From the NCBI GenBank assembly GCA_021808185.1, contig JAKBCB010000111.1, positions 1 through 9,540 on the forward strand: a DNA stretch of 9,540 bases. The letters run 5' to 3'. Below, one piece after another: positions 1 through 5,849 of this stretch. Positions within the stretch are counted from its first letter, which is position 1; every line of letters starts with the position of its first letter. The stretch is from Pseudomonadota bacterium (GTDB lineage Bacteria > Pseudomonadota > Alphaproteobacteria > Acetobacterales > Acetobacteraceae). The position numbers and the translations under genes are program-made. A model generated the notes under the pieces. The model did not search any database and was not told where the DNA came from. It worked only from the letters and a program-made list of their open reading frames with translations.

Positions 1-1
1 C

Positions 2-835
2 GAGCCGGCGTTCCTGGGCTATGTCGGCGAGGGCATGGTCGATGCGGTGGCGATCGGCGAGATCTTCTCCTCCCCGACAGCCAAAAGTTTCCACGACGCC
101 TTCGTCGCCGCCGATGGCGGACGCGGGGTAGCCTGCCTGTACGGCAACTACGCCGGCGATAACATGAACGTCAAAATGGCCGCACGGCAGGCCACCGGCC
201 ACGGCCTCGTGGTGAAGACCGTGGTGGCCAACGACGACGTGCCGAGCGCGCCGAAGGACGAAATCGGGAAGCGGCGCGGCGTCGCGGGCGAAATCCTGAT
301 GTGGAAGGCCGGCGGCGCGCGGGCGGCCGAAGGGGCCGATCTGGACGAGGTGATCGCCGCGGCGAAGAAAGCCATCGAGGCCACCCGCTCCATCGGCATC
401 GGCCTGTCCGCCTGCACCATTCCGGCGGTGGGCAAGCCGAATTTCACCATCGCGGACGGCATGATGGAAGTCGGCATCGGCCATCACGGCGAGCCCGGCA
501 TCGCCGTGCAGCCGATCCGCCCGGCGCGCGAGATGGCCGACATGATGCTGGACACGGTGCTGCCCGACCTGCCGTTCTCCTCCGGCGACGATCTCGCCGT
601 GCTGGTTTCGGGCCTCGGCGCCACGCCGGTCATGGAACTGTACATCCTTTACGACCGGCTCGCCGAGGTGCTGGAGGGGCGCGGCATGAAAATCCGCCAC
701 CCGTTCGTCGGCAATTATTTCACCTCGCTGGAGATGATGGGCGTGACGCTCACGGTCATGCGGCTCGATGCCGAACTGGACCGGCTGATCGGCGCCCCCG
801 CGCGCTGCGTCGGGCTGACCAAGGTGATGTCATGA
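2..835 (+). CDS. dhaK: Dihydroxyacetone kinase subunit DhaK, 5' end missing
   Basis: This subunit holds dihydroxyacetone (or a related ketose such as erythrulose) for phosphorylation in the cytoplasm. The gene runs in from before the window; the first full codon is a Glu matching the one after His56 of E. coli DhaK, and the lone first base fits a His codon. Aligned from memory to E. coli DhaK, the fragment (277 residues) places the substrate-binding Asp of the G-N-Y-A-G-D motif at the equivalent of Asp109, and the second His of GIGHHGEPG at the equivalent of His218, the residue that binds the ketone covalently. No gap is needed between the two. SIGIGLSACTIPAVGKPNF and LVSGLGATPVMELY are further family signatures. 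The protein lacks an E. coli segment of roughly 20 residues between the catalytic His region and the LGATP motif. It overlaps dhaL by four bases. Substrate is not fixed by sequence; DAK-family erythrulose kinases look alike. Confidence 0.95.
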   Translation, partial: EPAFLGYVGEGMVDAVAIGEIFSSPTAKSFHDAFVAADGGRGVACLYGNYAGDNMNVKMAARQATGHGLVVKTVVANDDVPSAPKDEIGKRRGVAGEILMWKAGGARAAEGADLDEVIAAAKKAIEATRSIGIGLSACTIPAVGKPNFTIADGMMEVGIGHHGEPGIAVQPIRPAREMADMMLDTVLPDLPFSSGDDLAVLVSGLGATPVMELYILYDRLAEVLEGRGMKIRHPFVGNYFTSLEMMGVTLTVMRLDAELDRLIGAPARCVGLTKVMS

Positions 836-1470
836 GCGTGGTGCTGGCCGAGGCCGGTGGCGTGGTGCTGGAACTGGTCACGGTCATCAACGACAACCGC
901 GCCTGGCTGTCCGAGATCGACGGCGCCATCGGCGATGGCGACCACGGCATCAACATGAGCAAGGGGTTCTCCCAGGCGGCAACCGCCATCGGGCGCGGCG
1001 CCGCTGGGCTCGCACCCGCGTTGCACACGCTGGGCGATACGCTGCTCTCGGGCATCGGCGGTTCGATGGGGCCGCTCTACGGCACGTTCTTCATCGACAT
1101 GGCGGCGACGCTCCAGGGCGCGACGGTGCTGGATGCGCCCCTGTTCTCCAAAATGCTGCACGCGGGGCTTGCGGGCGTGCAGGATCTCGGCAGCGCCAAG
1201 GTCGGGGACAAGACGCTGCTCGACACGCTGGTGCCGGCGCTGGCGGCGTTCGATGCCCAGATCGCGGCGGGGGCCAGCTTCTCCGAGGCGCTGGACGCGA
1301 TGAGTGCCGCGGCCGAGCGGGGGCGCGACTCGACCAGGCAGCTGGTGGCCAAGGTCGGCCGCGCGGCGCGGCTGGGCGAACGCTCGCGCGGGGTGCTGGA
1401 CGCGGGGGCGGCAAGCTGCTGCCTGATCTTGCAGACCATGGCGAAGGGGTTGCGGGCGCGAGGGGCGTAG
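832..1470 (+). CDS. dhaL: Dihydroxyacetone kinase ADP/ATP-binding subunit DhaL
   Basis: DhaL carries the nucleotide and Mg2+ and passes phosphate to the ketose bound on DhaK. The 212-residue protein has the Mg-binding aspartates at 30, 35 and 37 (D-G-A-I-G-D-G-D-H-G), the same numbers as in E. coli DhaL as I recall it. It also has GPLYGTFF at 80-87, GDKTLLDTL at 125-133 and LGERSRGVLDAGAAS at 181-195. The ATG overlaps the dhaK stop (ATGA), and AAGGTG at 821-826 gives a ribosome site 5 nt upstream, so I chose this start over a longer open frame reaching back into dhaK. The usual phosphate-contacting G-G-[AT]-S-G motif reads GGSMG here (76-80), with Met at the Ser position. No DhaM phosphotransferase gene follows, so whether the donor is ATP or a PTS protein cannot be decided from the window. 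Confidence 0.95.
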   Translation: MSVVLAEAGGVVLELVTVINDNRAWLSEIDGAIGDGDHGINMSKGFSQAATAIGRGAAGLAPALHTLGDTLLSGIGGSMGPLYGTFFIDMAATLQGATVLDAPLFSKMLHAGLAGVQDLGSAKVGDKTLLDTLVPALAAFDAQIAAGASFSEALDAMSAAAERGRDSTRQLVAKVGRAARLGERSRGVLDAGAASCCLILQTMAKGLRARGA

Positions 1471-1538
1471 GCATCGCATTGCCGCAGGCTCGCGCCATTT
1501 CAGTTTGACGACGCGGCGCCCAGGACGGTTGATACGGC

Positions 1539-2069
1539 ATGCGATGCAAACCCCGCTTTCGTGTTTGGATCGGTCTGGCCCTGCTGGTGGCGTCCGCGTC
1601 GCTGGGCGGCTGTGGCTCCCTGCTCAACGAAAGCACCGCCACGGCGGCGGGCGTCGCGGGCGGCGCGCTGGCCGGCGCGGTCACCAAGGACGCGGGCATC
1701 GGGGCTGCGATCGGCATCGGGGTGACGACGGCGGCCAACGCGGCACTGCTGTATGTCGAACGCCGGACCCATCGGGTCGAGCAGGACAGCATCGCCGCCA
1801 CCGCCGGCGCGCTGCCGGTGGGCACGGTGGCGCCATGGCAGGTCTCCCACGTGGTGCCGCTGGAAACCGACAGGCACGGCCGGGTGGTCGTCAGCCGGGA
1901 GTTCAGCGGGCCGGATTTCGCCTGCCGGGAAATCGTGTTCTCGGTCGAAGACGGCGTCGGCGACAAGCTCTCGCGCGAATTCTTCACCGCGATCATCTGC
2001 CGCGACGGCGAGGTGTGGCACTGGGCCACGGCGGAGCCGGCGACGGCGCGCTGGAACACGCTGCAATGA
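1539..2069 (+). CDS. Small lipoprotein with glycine-rich segment, first of a tandem pair
   Basis: I do not recognise this family. The 176-residue protein starts with a lipoprotein signal: basic residues, a hydrophobic stretch at 9-22, then L-G-G-C with the lipidated Cys at 25. A Gly/Ala-rich stretch at about 35-66 (GVAGGALAGAV, then GIGAAIGIGV) resembles glycine-zipper segments that insert in or pack against membranes. The C-terminal half carries E-Q-D-S-I-A, A-P-W-Q-V, C-R-E-I-V-F (Cys129), I-I-C-R-D (Cys154) and W-H-W (160-162), all shared with the next gene. The two non-lipid cysteines could form a periplasmic disulfide. The start is supported by the signal peptide rather than by its ribosome site, which is weak (AGGA at 1522-1525, 13 nt away). 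The stop overlaps the next ATG, so the two genes are very likely translated together. An outer-membrane or periplasmic location is inferred. Confidence 0.85.
   Translation: MRCKPRFRVWIGLALLVASASLGGCGSLLNESTATAAGVAGGALAGAVTKDAGIGAAIGIGVTTAANAALLYVERRTHRVEQDSIAATAGALPVGTVAPWQVSHVVPLETDRHGRVVVSREFSGPDFACREIVFSVEDGVGDKLSREFFTAIICRDGEVWHWATAEPATARWNTLQ
1921..1940 (+). repeat. 20-bp exact match shared by the two lipoprotein genes
   Basis: The bases CCTGCCGGGAAATCGTGTTC occur here and again at 2403-2422, in the same reading frame and encoding the C-R-E-I-V-F motif of each paralogue. The flanking bases differ. This is best explained as a remnant of tandem gene duplication under strong protein constraint, not as a separate repeat element. 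Confidence 0.8.
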
Positions 2070-2548
2070 CGCGGGGGCTCGCGCTGCTGGCGCTGGCGCT
2101 GCTCGCCGGCTGCCAGACCGCCGCCGAACTGACCGGGCTTGCCACCGGCAGCGCCGCCGGGGCCGCGACCGCGAACCCGGTGCTCGGCTACGCCGTCGGC
2201 ATCGGCACCACCGCCGGGGCGGACGCGCTATACAAGTGGATCGGGCGCACCCGCTCCCACGCCGAACAGGAAGCCATCGCCACCGCCGCCGCCGACCTGC
2301 CGGAGGGCGGCGCCGCCCCCTGGCACATCCACCACACCATTCCGATCGGCAACGAGAACGGCGAGGTACGGGTCACGCGGCTGATCGAGACCGGCCTCGC
2401 GCCCTGCCGGGAAATCGTGTTCGCCGTGGCGCAGGACGCACCCACGGCGCCGGAATGGTACGCCACCACCATCTGCCGCGACGCCACCGGCTGGCACTGG
2501 GCGCTCGCCGAGCCGGCGGTGGATCGCTGGGGGTATTTGCAGCAGTAG
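2066..2548 (+). CDS. Small lipoprotein, second of a tandem paralogous pair
   Basis: This 160-residue protein is a paralogue of the one just upstream. It has a short lipoprotein signal (M-T-R-G, then a Leu/Ala run) ending L-A-G-C with the lipidated Cys at 16. A Gly/Ala-rich segment lies at about 23-48, with G-Y-A-V-G-I-G-T-T matching G-A-A-I-G-I-G-V-T-T of the first protein. The shared C-terminal domain follows: E-Q-E-A-I-A, L-P-E-G, A-P-W-H-I, C-R-E-I-V-F (Cys114), T-I-C-R-D (Cys137), W-H-W (143-145) and A-E-P-A-x-x-R-W-x-x-L-Q at the end. The ATG overlaps the upstream TGA (ATGA) with only a weak GGAA at 2053-2056, so translation probably depends on coupling. A 20-bp identical stretch links the two genes. 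The function is unknown. It faces nhaA convergently across 32 bp in which I see no convincing terminator. Confidence 0.85.
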   Translation: MTRGLALLALALLAGCQTAAELTGLATGSAAGAATANPVLGYAVGIGTTAGADALYKWIGRTRSHAEQEAIATAAADLPEGGAAPWHIHHTIPIGNENGEVRVTRLIETGLAPCREIVFAVAQDAPTAPEWYATTICRDATGWHWALAEPAVDRWGYLQQ

Positions 2549-2580
2549 GTCGGGCGGGCATGGGTCCGCTGGCCGGCGGC

Positions 2581-3792
2581 TCAGGCAACCGGATTCGCCG
2601 CTCCCCGCCCGCGCGCCGCCCAGGCCAGCACGCCCACGCCGAGGGTGGCGGACAGCAGCGAGGCCAGGAACACCGCCGCTCGCACCTCCTGCGCCCGCGC
2701 GCCCGTCGGAAAGGCGAGCGTGCCGATGAACAGGCTCATGGTGAAGCCGATGCCGCACAGCAGCGCGGCGCCCCACAGCAAGCGCCATGTCAGCTGCGCC
2801 GGAAGGCGGATCAGGCCCAGGTTGGTGCCGAGCCATGTGGCGCCGACCACGCCGAGCGGCTTGCCCACCGCGAGGCCGAGGACGATGCCGATCACCACCC
2901 TGTCGGTCAGCAGGGCGCGCGGCGAAAGGTCGGGGAGGTGCAGCCCGGCGTTGGCGAGGCCGAACAGCGGCAGCACCAGCCATGCCACCCAGAACGCCAG
3001 TTCGTGCTCCAGGCTGCGCGCCGGGCTGCGTTCCTCGATCTCGCGCATCGGCACGGTGAAGGCGACCGCGACGCCCGCGAGCGTCGGATGCACGCCGGAG
3101 CGGGCGAGCGCCGCCCAGATGAGCACGAAGCCCGCCAGATACGGCCCGAGCGTGCGCACGCCGGCGCGGTTCAGCGCGAGCAAGCCCACCCACGCGAACC
3201 CCGCCGCCAGCAGCGCGGGCAGATCGAGCGCTTGGGTATAGGCGACAGCGATGACCAGGATCGCGCCGATATCGTCGATGATGGCGAGTGCCGTCAGAAA
3301 CACCGCCATGCCCACCGGCATCCGCCGCCCCAGCAGCCGCAGGGCGGCGAGCGAAAAGGCGATGTCCGTGGCCACCGGGATCGCCCAGCCGCGCAGCACC
3401 GCGCGGTCGCCGGCGGCGCAGGCGAGATAGATCGCGGCGGGCAGGACCATGCCGCCCAACGCCGCCAGCGCCGGGGCCGCGGCGCGCGGCAGCGAGGCAA
3501 GCTGGCCCTCGGCCAGCTCGCGGCGGATTTCCAGGCCGGCAAGGAGAAAGAATATCGCCATGAGCGCGTCGTTCGCCCAGCCGGACAGCGGCAGCACGAA
3601 GGCGGAGGCACCGGCCGTCACGCCGATGGGGGTGTCCAGCAGCGCGCGATAGGCGTCGCCCGCACCGGAATTGGCCAGCGTCAGCGCCGCCACGGCGGAG
3701 AGCAGCAGCACCGCGCCCCCCGCCCCGCTGCCGCGCAGCAGGGCCAGAATCCGGTCGAGCGCGCGGCGAGGCGGCGAGCCGAGGTCAGACAT
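2581..3792 (-). CDS. nhaA: Na+/H+ antiporter NhaA
   Basis: NhaA is an inner-membrane antiporter that exports Na+ or Li+ in exchange for protons and helps control internal pH and salt. The 403-residue product is close to the usual length (E. coli, 388). Family signatures are W-A-N-D-A-L-M-A-I-F-F-L-L-A-G-L-E at 72-88, A-T-D-I-A-F-S-L at 141-148 (unwound helix region, E. coli Thr132-Asp133), L-A-I-I-D-D-I-G at 169-176 containing the ion-binding pair Asp173-Asp174 (E. coli 163/164), and G-K-P-L-G-V near the C-terminus with the lysine equivalent to Lys300. Multiple hydrophobic helices are evident. The open frame continues upstream to 4260, but the start at 3792 has GGAG 5 nt before the ATG and a family-like N-terminus, while the upstream translation overlaps the divergent lipoprotein gene. 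It is divergent from that gene and convergent with the tandem lipoproteins. I found no strong promoter for it. Confidence 0.96.
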   Translation of the reverse strand: MSDLGSPPRRALDRILALLRGSGAGGAVLLLSAVAALTLANSGAGDAYRALLDTPIGVTAGASAFVLPLSGWANDALMAIFFLLAGLEIRRELAEGQLASLPRAAAPALAALGGMVLPAAIYLACAAGDRAVLRGWAIPVATDIAFSLAALRLLGRRMPVGMAVFLTALAIIDDIGAILVIAVAYTQALDLPALLAAGFAWVGLLALNRAGVRTLGPYLAGFVLIWAALARSGVHPTLAGVAVAFTVPMREIEERSPARSLEHELAFWVAWLVLPLFGLANAGLHLPDLSPRALLTDRVVIGIVLGLAVGKPLGVVGATWLGTNLGLIRLPAQLTWRLLWGAALLCGIGFTMSLFIGTLAFPTGARAQEVRAAVFLASLLSATLGVGVLAWAARGRGAANPVA

Positions 3793-3911
3793 CGGTACTC
3801 CGGTCGCCGCATGAGGGGGCGGGATGTCCCGACCTCCTAGCCCCCCTGCCCCGGCCGGCTCAAGCAAATCCGCCGCCAGACGCGGATGCGCGCGCGGTAC
3901 CGTTCCCGCAT

Positions 3912-3940
3912 TGGACAGAATGCGCATCGGCGCGTAAACT
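3912..3940 (+). promoter_or_regulatory. Predicted sigma-70-type promoter for the 3986 lipoprotein gene
   Basis: TGGACA (3912-3917, 5 of 6 bases matching the -35 consensus) is followed by a 17-bp spacer and TAAACT (3935-3940, 4 of 6 matching the -10). Transcription would begin near 3947, about 40 nt before the GTG start. It sits in the 193-bp gap between divergent genes, a place where a promoter is expected. The match is good for such GC-rich DNA, but it comes from eye inspection alone. Confidence 0.45.
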
Positions 3941-3948
3941 GCACGCGC
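3930..3948. other. Inverted repeat over the predicted -10 and transcription start
   Basis: GCGCGT at 3930-3935 and ACGCGC at 3943-3948 form a dyad around the 7-bp centre AAACTGC. It covers the -10 hexamer of the predicted promoter, a typical place for a repressor operator. Six-base GC-rich arms arise readily by chance at this composition, so the operator reading is weak. Confidence 0.25.
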
Positions 3949-3975
3949 GAAACGGGTGAGTAGGGCATTCGCCCA

Positions 3976-3980
3976 GGGAG
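3976..3980 (+). promoter_or_regulatory. Ribosome binding site that sets a GTG start
   Basis: GGGAG lies 5 nt upstream of the GTG at 3986 but 14 nt upstream of the in-frame ATG at 3995. The spacing favours GTG as the start. Using the ATG would remove only three residues and leave the lipoprotein signal intact. Confidence 0.6.
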
Positions 3981-3985
3981 CCCCG

Positions 3986-4774
3986 GTGCACAGGATGTCA
4001 CGCCACGCCACGGGTGCCATCGCCGCGACCTTCGCCGTGCTCGGCCTGTCGCTTGGCGGCTGCACCAGGCCAGACGCCGCCGGCCCGCCCGGTCCGTCGC
4101 CCGATGTGCTGGCCGCCAGGGCCGCCCAGGCGCCGCCCGACGAGCTCGCGCAAAGCTGGCTGACCAACGATGAGTTGGTCTCCATGACGTCGGCGGCGCG
4201 GAAAGGCGCCACCATCGAGGTGGCCGGCGCCGGCGAGCCAGCCCGCATCACGCCCGCCAACGCGGATCGTTACGAAAAGACCTTCGCCAGCCGCCTCGCG
4301 ATGTATGGCGCGGCGATCGAACAGCGCGGCTATGCCGCGTTCGCTGGCCAATACACGCTCAGCGCCAACAAGGCGTGCGCCGATGCGTACGCGCCCGGCT
4401 ATCTGCTGCACCGCGCCGAACTGTTCGCCAGCCCGGCCATGGGAGCGGCAGGCGGCGGCACGGTCAGGATCACCCAGGACAAATTCCGCCTCACGCTGTC
4501 CGACACGCTTGCCCTGACCGGGACATCGGCCGGGACCAAGACCGAGACGACCACGATCGATTCCCGCGGGGCGGCAGTGGAAACCGCGCTCGTGCTGTGG
4601 GACGCGACCAGCTCCGACATCGTCTATCACGGCACCAAATCCGGCCGGACCATCCAGCTGCGCCCCTGGTCCGAGTTGATCCGCGCCGCGTTCGAGCCTT
4701 ACCCGACCTGGATTCCCCGACCGAAATGGGAGGCACTGGCGAGTTGCGTCATGACGCTGACGGCTGTGCCATGA
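3986..4774 (+). CDS. Predicted lipoprotein of unknown function
   Basis: I do not recognise this 262-residue protein. From the GTG start it has a lipoprotein signal: basic residues, a hydrophobic stretch at about 11-23 (A-I-A-A-T-F-A-V-L-G-L-S-L), then G-G-C with the lipidated Cys at 26. A Pro/Ala-rich linker (about 30-50) follows, and the rest looks soluble, with alternating hydrophobic and Thr/Ser-rich stretches such as T-V-R-I-T-Q-D-K-F-R-L-T-L-S that suggest beta strands. Two further cysteines, at 131 (N-K-A-C) and 254 (A-S-C-V-M, near the end), could form a disulfide in the periplasm. No catalytic motif stands out. It reads away from nhaA and converges on the aspartyl protease gene with a 26-bp gap. 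A longer open frame from the GTG at 3956 lacks a comparable ribosome site. Confidence 0.85.
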   Translation: MHRMSRHATGAIAATFAVLGLSLGGCTRPDAAGPPGPSPDVLAARAAQAPPDELAQSWLTNDELVSMTSAARKGATIEVAGAGEPARITPANADRYEKTFASRLAMYGAAIEQRGYAAFAGQYTLSANKACADAYAPGYLLHRAELFASPAMGAAGGGTVRITQDKFRLTLSDTLALTGTSAGTKTETTTIDSRGAAVETALVLWDATSSDIVYHGTKSGRTIQLRPWSELIRAAFEPYPTWIPRPKWEALASCVMTLTAVP

Positions 4775-4800
4775 GCGGGACCGGCGCGACCTAGGCCGCG

Positions 4801-5715
4801 TCAGCCGACCGGGCGGGCGATATACATCACGCCCCGGCGGGACGAGATCCAGACATGGTGCTGGCGCAGCCAATCGAGGCCGAGCAGCATGTCGGCCTCC
4901 TGCAACGAGCGGTCCAGCACCGCAAGTTTGGGCGCGTCATAGCGTTCGCCGGCGATGTCGAGCGAACGGAAGGTGTGTTGCACGCGGTGGAAGCGCACGC
5001 CGGCGGCGCCGAACCCCTCGCCGGATTGCTCGTTCGGCAGCGCGTCGGTGGTCACGCCAAGTTTTTGCGCCGCCGGCAGGTCGATCACCGTGACGGTGGC
5101 GCCGCTGTCGAGCAGGGCGCGCAAATCCTGGCCATCCACCTTCACGTCCAGCAGCAGCCGCTCGCTCCAGGTCACGTCGAGCTTCACCGAGTCGTAAGGC
5201 TCGTCCCAGTCGGGCAGTTGCTGCGTGCAGCGGTCGGGATCGTACAGCACCGCGCGGCCGTGCCCCACGTCGAGGTCGATGTCGAAATGCGAGAGCACGT
5301 CGGCCCCGATCAGCGCACCGAGCGGCTCGCCGTCGTGGTCATCGACCGGCAGGGAAATCACCGGATAATGGTCCTGTCCCGGATCGAAGCCGGCGAGCGA
5401 GAATTGGCGCACCAGCGCGTCGTTCTGCGCCAGCCCTTCGCCGCCAACGCCGGACATCAATGATCCATGGCGCGGGTCGCTGAGCAGGCCGAGGCGCGTG
5501 ACCAGCCCGTCGGTGACGGCCGAGGTCTGCGCGCCGGTGTCCAGGATGCCGGGCACGGAGGTGCCATTCACCGTGACGTGAGCAACGATGAGGTTGAACC
5601 GGTCGTCGAGTGGCAGCTCGGCCCGGCAGATGGTGGCCGATGGCCGCGCGCAACCGGCGGCGAGCAGGGCGGTGGCCAGCGCGAGCCATGGGGTAACGGC
5701 GAGGCGGAGCGGCAT
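4801..5715 (-). CDS. Lipoprotein with two retropepsin-like aspartyl protease domains
   Basis: This is a predicted envelope-anchored protease of 304 residues. It begins with a signal peptide ending L-L-A-A-G-C, with the lipidated Cys at 22. Domain 1 (about 35-163) has the catalytic D-T-G at 59-61 in G-I-L-D-T-G-A-Q-T-S, and A-L-I-G-A-D-V-L-S-H-F-D-I-D-L-D at about 134-149, typical of retropepsin-like bacterial proteins. Domain 2 (about 177-304) repeats the plan with D-S-G at 203-205 in A-L-L-D-S-G-A-T-V-T and L-L-G-L-D-W-L at 277-283. Both catalytic aspartates are present, so the chain could fold as an internal dimer like pepsin, whereas classic retropepsins pair two chains. I chose the ATG at 5715 because AGGGG lies 5 nt upstream; a TTG start at 5751 would put 12 extra residues before the signal peptide. 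The substrate is unknown. It is divergent from the molybdenum enzyme gene. Confidence 0.9.
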   Translation of the reverse strand: MPLRLAVTPWLALATALLAAGCARPSATICRAELPLDDRFNLIVAHVTVNGTSVPGILDTGAQTSAVTDGLVTRLGLLSDPRHGSLMSGVGGEGLAQNDALVRQFSLAGFDPGQDHYPVISLPVDDHDGEPLGALIGADVLSHFDIDLDVGHGRAVLYDPDRCTQQLPDWDEPYDSVKLDVTWSERLLLDVKVDGQDLRALLDSGATVTVIDLPAAQKLGVTTDALPNEQSGEGFGAAGVRFHRVQHTFRSLDIAGERYDAPKLAVLDRSLQEADMLLGLDWLRQHHVWISSRRGVMYIARPVG

Positions 5716-5815
5716 GACAACCCCTGTGCGGACCTGACATGAACGTACCAAGGCGGACGCCCGGCGGTAAGGGGGTGCATCACTGACCCTTTCGGCGGGC
5801 GCCGACGCGGCCTAT

Positions 5816-5839
5816 CTGCGGGGTGACACCGCGCCGCAG
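5816..5839 (+). promoter_or_regulatory. Possible leader hairpin touching the ribosome site at 5838
   Basis: CTGCGG (5816-5821) can pair with CCGCAG (5834-5839), and inside it GGT (5822-5824) pairs with ACC (5828-5830) around a GAC loop, leaving GCG as a 3-nt bulge. The right arm includes the first two bases of the AGGAG ribosome site at 5838-5842, which is 7 nt before the ATG at 5850. Such a stem could limit translation. It is a visual prediction only. Confidence 0.3.
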
Positions 5840-5849
5840 GAGCCGAAGC

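Noticed and set aside
301..831. Upstream extension of the DhaL frame
   Set aside because: The translation is Arg/His-rich and overlaps the conserved dhaK sequence in another frame; DhaL homology and the AAGGTG site fix the start at 832.
1505..1536. TTGACG at 1505-1510 as a promoter for the tandem lipoproteins
   Set aside because: The only -10-like bases at usable spacing (around 1528-1536) match poorly and would start transcription at or after the ATG at 1539.
2549..2580. Shared terminator between the convergent lipoprotein and nhaA genes
   Set aside because: Only a 4-bp GC stem (CCGC/GCGG) is visible and there is no T-run on either strand.
1753..3840. Very long plus-strand open frame of 695 codons
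   Set aside because: It runs through both lipoprotein genes in the wrong frame and then antisense to nhaA. Its product is rich in Arg, Gly, Gln and His with no domain, which is usual for shadow frames in GC-rich DNA.
3793..4260. N-terminal extension of NhaA
   Set aside because: The extra 156 residues have no NhaA similarity and overlap the divergent lipoprotein gene antisense; the start at 3792 has a good ribosome site and a family-like N-terminus.
4855..5463. Plus-strand open frame of 202 codons
   Set aside because: It is antisense to the aspartyl protease gene, whose two catalytic motifs and lipoprotein signal identify the real frame.
5783..5818. CTGACC with a downstream TATCTG as a promoter for the molybdenum enzyme gene
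   Set aside because: The spacing between the two elements is over 20 bp, too long for a sigma-70-type promoter.
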